In this document: positions 15,915 to 23,053 of the stretch, piece after piece
Numbering within the stretch: the first letter of the stretch is position 1
Layout of the letters: each line of letters starts with the position of its first letter
Origin: Stygiobacter sp.
Lineage (GTDB): Bacteria > Pseudomonadota > Alphaproteobacteria > Rhodospirillales > Magnetospirillaceae
Assembly (NCBI GenBank): GCA_006218045.1
Contig: VBWB01000007.1
Span: 1-64,000 of the forward strand
Length of the DNA: 64,000 nucleotides
Direction: 5' to 3'
The notes under the pieces: model-generated
The model's input: the letters and a program-made list of their open reading frames with translations, nothing else
The model's database searches: none
Told to the model about the DNA's origin: nothing
Translations under genes and position numbers: made by a program

Positions 15915-16328
15915 TCATCCCGGAATGGCGTAGGTGGCGGTGGCGTGCGCCACCATCTCGTCACTGTCGGCGGCGATCAGTTCGATGGCCGACACCGCCA
16001 GCCGCCGCCCCATCTTCAGGATCTTGGCCTCGGCGATGATCGCCGACGAGCCCGGCATACGCAAAAAGTTCATGGTGAGACTGGTGGTCACCGCCATTTC
16101 CTGGCGCCCGATCACGGTCAGCACCACCGCCCAGGCGGCGACGTCGGCCAGGGTCATCAGCGCCGGACCGCTGACCGTGTCGACCGGGCGGGCCAATCCA
16201 GCTGAAAACGGCATCAACAGCCGGGCCTCGCCCTTGGACACCTGGGTGGCATGAATGCCGATATTGGCGGCCATGGGCACCTTGATGATGAAATCCTGGT
16301 TGAATTCCTCGACGCTGATGGCGGCCAT
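15915..16328 (-). CDS. PaaI-family hotdog thioesterase
   Basis: A 137-residue single hotdog-fold protein. VDTVSGPALMTLADVAAWAVV is the family helix with the Gly/Asp region used for catalysis, and TTSLTMNFLRMPGSSAIIAEA followed by KMGRRLAVSAIELI forms the sheet. PaaI-type proteins cleave acyl-CoA thioesters, often aromatic ones. The frame is open much further upstream but ATG 16328 has GAGGGG 6 bases before it. It is divergent, 84 bp apart, from an enoyl-CoA hydratase gene, which fits CoA-ester metabolism. The substrate is unknown. Confidence 0.87.
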   Translation of the reverse strand: MAAISVEEFNQDFIIKVPMAANIGIHATQVSKGEARLLMPFSAGLARPVDTVSGPALMTLADVAAWAVVLTVIGRQEMAVTTSLTMNFLRMPGSSAIIAEAKILKMGRRLAVSAIELIAADSDEMVAHATATYAIPG

Positions 16329-16412
16329 ACTGCCCCTCTTGGTTATTGAACGACTGATCGTTTCCGGGTCACACTGTGCCCCCGAATGAGCGAAGAAAAC
16401 AAGGGAGCCCCG

Positions 16413-17201
16413 ATGTCCACCCCCAGCGAAGCCATGGTCCTGCTGTCCAGCGAAGACGGTATCGCCACCCTGACCCTGAACCGTCCGCAGGCGCGCAACG
16501 CCCTGTCGGTGGCGATGATGACGGAAATCGAGGCCGCCCTGGCCCGGCTGGCCGCCGATGCCTCGGTCAAGGTGGTGGTGCTGGCCGCCAACGGCCCGGC
16601 CTTTTGCGCCGGCCATGACCTCAAGGAAATGCGCTCGCTGCAAGGGCGCGAGCCGGTGGCGGCGGTGTTCGCCCAATGCTCGCGCATGATGACGGCCATC
16701 GTCCGCTTTCCCCGCCCGGTGATCGCCCGCGTCCACGCCATGGCCACCGCCGCCGGCTGCCAGATCGTCGCCTCGTGCGATCTGGCGGTGGCCGCCGACA
16801 CCGCCCAATTCGCCACCCCCGGCGTCAATATCGGCCTGTTCTGCTCGACCCCCATGGTGGCGCTGTCGCGCAATGTGGGGCGCAAGCAGGCCATGGAAAT
16901 GCTGCTCACCGGCCAAGCGGTGGATGCGGCCACCGCCGCCGCCTGGGGACTGATCAACCGTGCCGTGCCGGTGGAAAAGCTGGACGAGACGGTGGACGGC
17001 TTCGCCCGCCTGATCGCGTCGAAATCGCCGCATACCCTGAAGGTCGGCAAGGAAGCCTTCTATGCCCAGGTTGAAATGGGGCTGGACGATGCCTATGACT
17101 ATGCCGCCCAAGTGATGACCGAGAACATGCTGGCCCGTGACGCCGGCGAAGGGATCGACGCCTTTCTCGGCAAGCGTCACCCGGTCTGGCAGGGCTGCTG
17201 A
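16413..17201 (+). CDS. Enoyl-CoA hydratase/isomerase family protein
   Basis: A 262-residue crotonase-fold protein. LNRPQARNALSVAMMTEIEAAL, split by normal turns, and ANGPAFCAGHDLKEM give the CoA-binding and oxyanion-hole region; ARVHAMATAAGCQIVASCDLA gives the second oxyanion strand. FCSTPMVALSRNVGRKQAMEM is typical of the ECHDC3-like subgroup, where one catalytic glutamate is replaced, so hydration of ordinary enoyl-CoA is uncertain. ATG 16413 is preferred to ATG 16386 because AAGGGAG lies 5 bases before it. Confidence 0.88.
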   Translation: MSTPSEAMVLLSSEDGIATLTLNRPQARNALSVAMMTEIEAALARLAADASVKVVVLAANGPAFCAGHDLKEMRSLQGREPVAAVFAQCSRMMTAIVRFPRPVIARVHAMATAAGCQIVASCDLAVAADTAQFATPGVNIGLFCSTPMVALSRNVGRKQAMEMLLTGQAVDAATAAAWGLINRAVPVEKLDETVDGFARLIASKSPHTLKVGKEAFYAQVEMGLDDAYDYAAQVMTENMLARDAGEGIDAFLGKRHPVWQGC

Positions 17202-17332
17202 TGCCGTGATGGTTGCCTGAGGGCGCCAGTCTTTGTAAAACGGTTCCCGTCCCTGCCAAGACGGGGTCCGTGCGTCCATGGGGGGCGGCAACCGGGGTGA
17301 GTGTCGCCCCACGGCAACAGGAACGATCCATC

Positions 17333-18451
17333 GTGTCCACGACCATGCCAGACGAGACTTCGGAAACGCCTGCACCCTTGCCGCAAAGCGTCGGCGCCAC
17401 CTTGCGTCATGCCCGCAACCAGACCGGCAAGAGTCTGGCCGAGGTAGCCACCATGCTGCGCATCCGCCAGCCTTACCTGCTGGCCCTGGAAGAGGGACGG
17501 CACAAGGACCTGCCCGGCGGCGCCTATGCCATCGGCTTTTTGCGCACCTATGCCGACTTCCTCGACCTGGACGGCGAGGAAATGCTGCGCCGGTTCCGGG
17601 CCGAGGCCTCGGGCGATCTGCATCCGCGCTCGGAACTGGTATTCCCGTCGCCGGTGTCCGAGGGCCGCATTCCCGGCGGCGCGGTACTGTTCGTCGGCCT
17701 GCTGCTGGCCGGCATCTCCTATGGCGGCTGGTACTTGCTGTCGTCGCGGGACACCTCGATGGCCGAAATGGTGCCGGCCCTGCCCGACCGCCTGACCTCT
17801 GTGCTGAACCGTCCGGCCACGGTCACCGCCGAGCCGAAGCCGGCGAAGAACACGCAAGAGCCGGTCAAGCTGGCCGAACCGGTCGGGCAGAATCCGACCA
17901 AGGAAACCGAGGTGGTGCCTCCGGTCGAGGACGAAGAGGTCAAGCCCAAAGCGGTCGAGCCCGCCCCCGCCCCGGTAAAGGGCGTGGCACCGAAACCGGT
18001 GGAACCGGTCAAGGTCGAAGCGCCGAAGCCGGTGGAACCGGTCAAGGTCGAAGCGCCGAAGCCGGTGGAACCGGCCAAGGTCGAAGCGCCGAAGCCGGTG
18101 GCGGTCAAGGTCGAAACGCCGAAGCCGGTGGAACCGGTCAAGGTCGAAGCACCGAAGCCGGAAGCCGCCAAGTCGACGGTGGATCACGGTGATTCCCGTG
18201 TGGTGCTGACCGCCGCCAGCGACGATTGTTGGATTCAGGTACGCGAGATGGACGGCCAATTGCTGATGAGCCGCTTGTTGCGCAAGGGCGACAGCTACGC
18301 CGTCCCCAACCGCCCCGGCTTGACCCTGATGGTCGGCAATGCCGGTGCCCTGGATGTGGCGGTGGATGGCAAGAAGGCTCCGACCCTGGGCACTTCCGGC
18401 CAAGTCCGCCGCGATATCCGCCTGGACCCGGACAAGCTGACCGGCAGTTGA
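17333..18451 (+). CDS. RodZ-like helix-turn-helix membrane protein with DUF4115 domain
   Basis: A protein of about 372 residues with the RodZ layout. The cytoplasmic HTH_25 domain is TLRHARNQTGKSLAEVATML followed by IRQPYLLALEEGRHKDLPGG and FLRTYADFLDLD. One membrane helix follows (AVLFVGLLLAGISYGGWYLL). A long Pro/Lys/Val/Glu periplasmic linker ends in a DUF4115 domain (DDCWIQVREMDGQLLMSRLL). RodZ ties MreB to the cell-wall elongation machinery, and this protein may do the same. GTG 17333 is chosen from AGGAA 9 bases upstream; ATG 17345 is the alternative. The linker is coded by 33-bp tandem repeats. Confidence 0.85.
   Translation: MSTTMPDETSETPAPLPQSVGATLRHARNQTGKSLAEVATMLRIRQPYLLALEEGRHKDLPGGAYAIGFLRTYADFLDLDGEEMLRRFRAEASGDLHPRSELVFPSPVSEGRIPGGAVLFVGLLLAGISYGGWYLLSSRDTSMAEMVPALPDRLTSVLNRPATVTAEPKPAKNTQEPVKLAEPVGQNPTKETEVVPPVEDEEVKPKAVEPAPAPVKGVAPKPVEPVKVEAPKPVEPVKVEAPKPVEPAKVEAPKPVAVKVETPKPVEPVKVEAPKPEAAKSTVDHGDSRVVLTAASDDCWIQVREMDGQLLMSRLLRKGDSYAVPNRPGLTLMVGNAGALDVAVDGKKAPTLGTSGQVRRDIRLDPDKLTGS
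17990..18151 (+). repeat. 33-bp coding tandem repeats in the RodZ-like linker
   Basis: Five near-identical units code the 11-residue motif PKPVEPVKVEA. Three run in tandem (17990-18088), a 30-base unit lacks one codon (18089-18118), and a fifth (18119-18151) is nearly perfect. The low divergence points to recent expansion and probable length variation between strains. Confidence 0.9.
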
Positions 18452-18482
18452 TGGACCAACAAGAAAGGCCGGGTTTCCCCAG

Positions 18483-18550
18483 GAAAACCGGGGTCAGCAG
18501 GGAAAACCGGGGGAAAACCGGGGTCAGAAAACCGGGGTCAGAGTCCAATT
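18483..18550 (+). repeat. Short GAAAACCGGGGTCAG direct-repeat array
   Basis: GAAAACCGGGGTCAG recurs at 18483-18497 and 18513-18527, with a shortened copy at 18502-18511 and a last copy at 18529-18542 running into GAGTCCAATT. Sequences of this type (ACTCTGACCCCGGTTTTC on the other strand) are widespread REP-like elements. The array lies directly before the broken arsC, where the missing 5' part should be. Confidence 0.75.
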
Positions 18551-18588
18551 CACTCACGCTGCGACCTCCTCTTTCCGGGGGGGGGGGG

Positions 18589-18870
18589 ATTACCGATCGG
18601 GGCGTGGCCCCCAAGGTGGTGGAGTATCTGAAAAGCCCGCCCAGCGCCGCCCACCTGGCCGCCATCCTGGCCAAGCTGGGCAAGGGGCCGAAGGACATCG
18701 TGCGCAAGAAGGAAGCCGATGCCGCCGGCATCGACGTCGGCGCCCTGTCCGATCAGGCGTTGATCGCGGCCCTTGCCGCCAACCCGGCGGCGATCGAGCG
18801 GCCCATCGTCGTCAAGGGCGACAAAGCCGCCCTGGGCCGCCCGCCGGAAAGCGTACTGTCGATTTTGTAA
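18589..18870 (+). pseudogene. arsC: ArsC-family arsenate reductase, N-terminally truncated
   Basis: The frame to the TAA at 18868-18870 encodes about 93 residues matching the C-terminal three quarters of glutaredoxin-type ArsC/Spx proteins: VVEYLKSPPSAAHLAAILAKLG, interrupted by no stop, then RKKEADAAG, then IERPIVVKGDKAALGRPPES. The first 20-25 residues, which should carry the catalytic cysteine (HNPxCSKS), are gone: upstream are a run of 12 G (18577-18588) and the REP-like array. No cysteine remains, so arsenate reduction should be impossible. The open frame continues upstream, but that part has no family match. Confidence 0.8.
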
Positions 18871-18877
18871 CGCCCGC

Positions 18878-19747
18878 TCAGCGTGGAGCTTTGTCGTATT
18901 CGATGATGAAGCCCTGCGCCCGCCCCTCGCGGCCCTCGCCATGGGTGCCGAAGCGATGGGGGAAATCGCCCCAGGTGGACACCGGCTTATTGACCTCGCC
19001 GAAGGCCAGGACGTTCTGATTGCCGGTGGCGTCGTTGGGCTGGGTGTTGTTGCGCAGATCGTTGTCGCCGGACATGCCGTCCCTGGCCCAATTCTCATAG
19101 CTCCACGCTTCGCCGTTGACCCAGCGCCAGCCGCCCTTGGGCTCACTGGCGCCCGCCGGCTGGAACCCGCCCAGGAACGGGCCGTTCATGACGAAGTTAT
19201 GGGTGTGATCCCATTCAAACCAAAACTTGCGGTCACTGATCAGGGCAAAGACGAAATCGTTTTCCGCAGTTGAATGCAGGGTGGCCAGATAGCCGCCGGC
19301 CTGTTCGGCCAGGGATTTGGCCTGCACCCAGTTGACGCCGCCTTGCGGCAGATGGACCACTTCGTACCAATGGGTCTCGCCGCCGGGCAGGGTGAAGGAA
19401 ACCGGGGTCAGGCGATCGAAGGGGACGGGGATGGTGTCGAAGGTCAGGCGCGAACTGGCGGGAAAGCCGGTTTCGTTGCCCCGTTCGTCCAAAGCCGGGC
19501 GCCCGCCGCTCATGCCGCCAGCGCCGCCGCCGGGGGACCGCGACGGGATGCATTGCATCTTGTCGCCGCGAGGCTGGCAGGTGCCGGTCATGGTGGTGCC
19601 GCTGGGCGTCGGGTGGCTGCATTCCGCCCCGCTGTCCTTGCCGTCGCAAGCGGTGAAGGCCTCGGGCGGTGGGCCGCCCATGGGTTGGGCCAAGGCCGGC
19701 ACTGCCGACAGAATCAACACGCCCATCACCGCAGCAAGACGCAGCAT
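18878..19747 (-). CDS. Exported C-type lectin-like domain protein
   Basis: A 289-residue protein with a signal peptide (LAAVMGVLILSAVPALAQ). A short Cys-bearing Gly/Pro-rich segment follows (ACDGKDSGAECSHP, GTCQPRGDKMQC). From about residue 120 a C-type lectin-like fold appears: HWYEVVHLPQGGVNWVQAKSL, then AGGYLATLHSTAENDFVF, FLGGFQPAGASEPKGGWRWV, YENWARD and QNVLAF. The WRWVNGE-like and NWA motifs are typical of the domain; sugar or protein binding outside the inner membrane is expected. ATG 19747 is used because GGGGGTGG stands before it. It follows a terminator, so it has its own promoter. Confidence 0.8.
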   Translation of the reverse strand: MLRLAAVMGVLILSAVPALAQPMGGPPPEAFTACDGKDSGAECSHPTPSGTTMTGTCQPRGDKMQCIPSRSPGGGAGGMSGGRPALDERGNETGFPASSRLTFDTIPVPFDRLTPVSFTLPGGETHWYEVVHLPQGGVNWVQAKSLAEQAGGYLATLHSTAENDFVFALISDRKFWFEWDHTHNFVMNGPFLGGFQPAGASEPKGGWRWVNGEAWSYENWARDGMSGDNDLRNNTQPNDATGNQNVLAFGEVNKPVSTWGDFPHRFGTHGEGREGRAQGFIIEYDKAPR

Positions 19748-19760
19748 CGCCACCCCCATG

Positions 19761-19793
19761 AAAAAGCCGGCAGGAACCACCCCGCCGGCTTTA
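19761..19793 (-). terminator. Rho-independent terminator downstream of mcd
   Basis: On the minus strand AAAGCCGGC and GCCGGCTTTTT enclose a 12-base loop. It ends transcripts from mcd and separates it from the lectin-like gene. Confidence 0.85.
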
Positions 19794-19796
19794 CTC

Positions 19797-19830
19797 TAGA
19801 CCAGTTTCAGCTAAAGCGGAAACTGGTCTA
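19797..19830. repeat. 12-bp perfect inverted repeat after mcd
   Basis: TAGACCAGTTTC and its exact reverse complement GAAACTGGTCTA enclose AGCTAAAGCG. It lies 4 bases from the neighbouring terminator stem and 26 bases past the mcd stop. It may be a second 3'-end hairpin or the footprint of a small palindromic element. Confidence 0.75.
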
Positions 19831-19856
19831 ACTCTTACAAATGGCCCGTGACGGGC

Positions 19857-21508
19857 TCAGCCCCTGGCCCCCGACAACAATCCGCGGGCGATGACCTGGG
19901 CCTGAATTTCCGCCGCGCCCTCGAAGATGCTGAGGATGCGGGCATCGCACAGCACACGGCTGATCTGGTATTCCTCGGCATAGCCGTTGCCGCCATGGAC
20001 CTGCAATGCGTTGTCGGCGTTGGACCAGGCGACGCGGGCGCCCAGCAGCTTGGCCATGCCGGCCTCGATGTCGCAGCGGTGACCGCCATCCTTTTCGCGC
20101 GCCGAGAAATAGGTGAGCTGGCGGGCGATCATGGTTTCCACCGCCATCCAGGCGATCTTGGGAACTGGTAGATGGGCTTGCCGAACTGCACCCGGTCCTT
20201 GGCGTATTGCTGGCCGATCTCCATGGCGTTCTGGGCGACGCCGATGGCCCGGGCGGCGGTCTGGATACGGGCCGATTCAAAGGTTTCCATCAGTTGCTTG
20301 AAGCCCTGGCCCTCGACCTGGCCCAGCAGATTGGCCGCCGGCACCTTGAAGCCGTCGAAGCCCAGCTCGTATTCCTTCATGCCGCGATAGCCCAACACCT
20401 TGATCTCGCCGCCGGTCATGCCGGGGGTGGGGAAAGGGTCTTCCTCGGTGCCGCGCACTTTCGGCGCCAGGAACATGGACAGGCCGCGCCAATCCTTGGT
20501 GTTGGGATCGGTGCGCACCAGCAGGGTCATGACGTCGGTGCGGCTGGCATGGGTGATCCAGGTCTTGTTGCCGGTGACGATGTAATCGTCGCCGTCCTTG
20601 ACCGCGCGGGTGCGCAAAGACCCCAGATCAGAGCCGGTATTGGGCTCGGTGAACACGGCGGTGGGCAGAATCTCGCCCGAAGCGATCTTCGGCAGCCACT
20701 CTTCCTTCTGCTCCTGGGTGCCGCCCAGGCGGATCAGCTCGCCGGCGATTTCGGCGCGGGTGCCCAAGGAGCCGACGCCGATATAGCCGCGCGACAATTC
20801 CTCGGTGACCACGCACATGGCGGTCTTGCCCATGCCCAGGCCGCCGAATTCTTCCGGCAGGGTCAGGCCGAACACGCCCATTTCCGCCACCGCGTTCAAG
20901 ACGTCGAGCGGGATCAATTCGTCCTTCAGGTGCCATTCATGGGCATGGGGGGCGACCGTATCCTCGACGAAGCGGCGGAACTGGTCGCGGATCAGTTCCA
21001 GGGTTTCGTCGTCGAGCGCCAGTTCGCCGTAATGGTGGCCGTCCTCGATCAACTGGGCGATGCGCACGCGCACGGCCGCCGCGTTGCCGGCCTTGCGCAA
21101 GGCACTGACCGCGTCGGAATGGTGCTTGTGACAGGCGCCCGAATCCAGGCCCAGATCGATGGGGCGGATGATCTCGCCCTGGCTCATGGGGATGCCGCCG
21201 TAAATCTGGGCGCAATATTCGCCGTAGGCCGATTGCAGCATCAGCTGTTCCAACTCGCCCAGCTTGCCGGCGGCGCCGACGCGCTTGGCCCAATCGAGCA
21301 TCTGTTCCAGCGCTGCCACGTAAGTTGACAGCCAGGCATAGCCGTGGGCGGCCTGCTGGTTGGCTTCAAACAGGGCGGTATCGATCTTGCCATCCTTGCT
21401 CACCATGGCCGTCACCGCTTCCTTGGCGGCGGCGTGCAGACCACGCACGGTTTCGAGCGCGCTTTCACAGGTGGGGATCAGATCGTCGATCAGCAGCGAG
21501 GCGGTCAT
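19857..21508 (-). pseudogene. mcd: (2S)-methylsuccinyl-CoA dehydrogenase, frameshifted
   Basis: Two frames join into one acyl-CoA dehydrogenase of about 550 residues. The N-terminal 150-residue extension before the dehydrogenase domain (LIRDQFRRFVEDTVAPHAHEW) is typical of Mcd, which oxidises methylsuccinyl-CoA to mesaconyl-CoA with FAD. Domain motifs include LTLPEEFGGLGMG, TEPNTGSDLGSLRTRA and NKTWITHA. Upstream reading stops soon after KPIYQFP; restoring one base in the GGG at 20160-20162 (plus strand) resumes KIAWMAVETMIARQ and continues through QVHGGNGYAEEYQISR to the stop at 19857. The neighbours ccr and ecm support the assignment. Either a true 1-base deletion or a sequencing error; the gene otherwise looks under selection. 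Confidence 0.88.
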
Positions 21509-21541
21509 GGCGCTTGTCCTAAAGGGGGGAGGCTGAATAGG

Positions 21542-21579
21542 AAAAGCCCCCGCCGCCTATAAAGCGGCGGGGGCGGTTT
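21542..21579 (-). terminator. Strong hairpin terminator between ccr and mcd
   Basis: GCCCCCGCCGC and its exact complement (11 bp, 7-base loop) lie 13 bases past the ccr stop. TTTTC follows on the minus strand and TTTTT on the plus strand. ccr and mcd are therefore probably separate transcripts or linked only by read-through. Confidence 0.85.
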
Positions 21580-21586
21580 TTGGGCT

Positions 21587-22831
21587 TTATTCGCCCTCGA
21601 TGCAGTCTTCGATGGTGTAACGGCCGGGCTTCTTGGCCTGGACCATCACCGCCATGTTGCCGGGCTTGTGCTGGTTCCTCAGCATCTTCATGTGGGCGGC
21701 GGGGATATCCTCCCAGACGTAGCATTCCGACATGCACGGATCGATGCGGCGTTCGATCACCAGCTGGTTGGCCTGGCTGGCCTGCAACAGGTTGGCGAAG
21801 TGGCTGCCCTGGATACGCTTTTGCCGCATCCAGACGAAACGGGCGTCGAAGGTCAGGTTGAAGCCGGTGGTGCCGGCGCAGAACACCACCATGCCGCCGC
21901 GCTTGACCACGTTGCACGACTGTTCAAAGACGAAATCCACGTCGTTGCCCTTGCCGGTGACGTCCCAGATGGCCTTGCCGAACTCGCGCACCTTCTTCAT
22001 ATAGGCCGCGAACTCGGCCTGATCGCCGTCGACGTCGGGCAACTGGCCCCAGCAATCGAAATTCTTACGGTTGATCACGCCCTTGGCCCCCAGGCCGAGG
22101 ACGAAATCGCGCTTGTCTTCTTCCGAGATGACGCCGATGGCGTTGGCACCCGACACCGCGATCAGCTGGATGGCCATGGAGCCCAGGCCGCCGGCGGCGC
22201 CCCAGACCAGCACATTGTGGCCCGGACGCAGCACGTGCGGACGGTGGCCGAACAGCATGCGATAGGCGGTGGCCAGGGTCAGGGTGTAGCAGGCGCTTTC
22301 TTCCCAGGTCAGGTGCTTGGGACGATGCATGACCTGCTGGGCCTGCACGCGGGTGAACTGGGCGAAGGAACCGTCGGGGGTTTCGTAACCCCAGATACGC
22401 TGGCTGGGCGAATTCATCGGATCGCCGCCGTTGCATTCCTCGTCGTCGCCGTCGGTCTGGTTGCAGTGCACGACCACTTCGTCGCCCACCTTCCAGCGCT
22501 TGACCTTGGAGCCCACCGCCCAGACGATGCCCGCGGCGTCGGAACCGGCGATGTGATAGGCCGCCTTGTGATAGTCGAAGGGCGAAATGGGCTTGCCCAG
22601 CGCCGCCCAGACGCCGTTGTAATTGACGCCGGCGGCCATCACCATGATCAGCACTTCATGCGGATCGATGTCGGGGGTTTCGACCACTTCCACCAGCATG
22701 GCGGTATCGGGGTTGCCGTGCCGTTCCTTGCGGATGGCCCAGGCGTACATCTGCTTCGGCACATGACCCAGCGGCGGGATCTCACCGATTTCGTAAAGGT
22801 CCTTCTGCACTTGGGCCTGAACTTCGCTCAT
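21587..22831 (-). CDS. ccr: Crotonyl-CoA carboxylase/reductase
   Basis: A 414-residue medium-chain reductase that converts crotonyl-CoA, CO2 and NADPH to ethylmalonyl-CoA, the key step of the ethylmalonyl-CoA pathway. MAAGVNYNGVWAALGKPISPF, split by family-typical residues, AYHIAGSDAAGIVWAVG, and VWGAAGGLGSMAIQLIAVSG (NADPH site) are seen, followed by GVINRKNFDCWGQLP and FEQSCNVVKRGGMVVFCAGTT. ATG 22831 matches Ccr N-termini (MSEVQAQVQKDLYEIGEIPP) and has GGGAG upstream. It is divergent from ecm across 222 bp with a symmetric candidate operator, so coordinated induction on C2 substrates is likely. Confidence 0.96.
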   Translation of the reverse strand: MSEVQAQVQKDLYEIGEIPPLGHVPKQMYAWAIRKERHGNPDTAMLVEVVETPDIDPHEVLIMVMAAGVNYNGVWAALGKPISPFDYHKAAYHIAGSDAAGIVWAVGSKVKRWKVGDEVVVHCNQTDGDDEECNGGDPMNSPSQRIWGYETPDGSFAQFTRVQAQQVMHRPKHLTWEESACYTLTLATAYRMLFGHRPHVLRPGHNVLVWGAAGGLGSMAIQLIAVSGANAIGVISEEDKRDFVLGLGAKGVINRKNFDCWGQLPDVDGDQAEFAAYMKKVREFGKAIWDVTGKGNDVDFVFEQSCNVVKRGGMVVFCAGTTGFNLTFDARFVWMRQKRIQGSHFANLLQASQANQLVIERRIDPCMSECYVWEDIPAAHMKMLRNQHKPGNMAVMVQAKKPGRYTIEDCIEGE

Positions 22832-22924
22832 CCCACTCACTCCCTGCATGGCAAGCTGGTAATCTGATGGTCCCGCTGGCCCGATGGGCATGGCGGAGCT
22901 TCGTTTTAGCGTTTTGCGGCTTTC

Positions 22925-22959
22925 TTCGCAATGCACAAAATGATAGTTTGTTTCGCGAA
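22925..22959. promoter_or_regulatory. Candidate operator in the ccr-ecm divergent promoter
   Basis: TTCGC and ACAAA on the left mirror TTTGT and GCGAA on the right around ATGATAG, giving an interrupted palindrome over 35 bases; the right half also contains the perfect palindrome TTCGCGAA. TTTGCAAA-like sites of RamB/PccR/ScfR-type regulators of acyl-CoA metabolism look similar. A second small hairpin, GGTCGC-TCGCAT-GCGACC, lies at 22982-22999 in the ecm leader. Regulator identity is not known. Confidence 0.4.
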
Positions 22960-23053
22960 GGGCCGATACAGAGAAATTTTAGGTCGCTCGCATGCGACCC
23001 TGGTAAGGCTTTATATCTTTGATTAACGCGCCAATGCAGGAAGGTAGCGACCC

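Noticed and set aside
17990-18151. Regular repeats considered as a CRISPR array
   Set aside because: Units are contiguous, without spacers, and code in frame for a Pro/Lys/Val/Glu linker.
18226-18588. Frame leading into the arsC remnant
   Set aside because: It overlaps the end of the RodZ-like gene and the repeat array in a different frame and shows no ArsC similarity before 18589.
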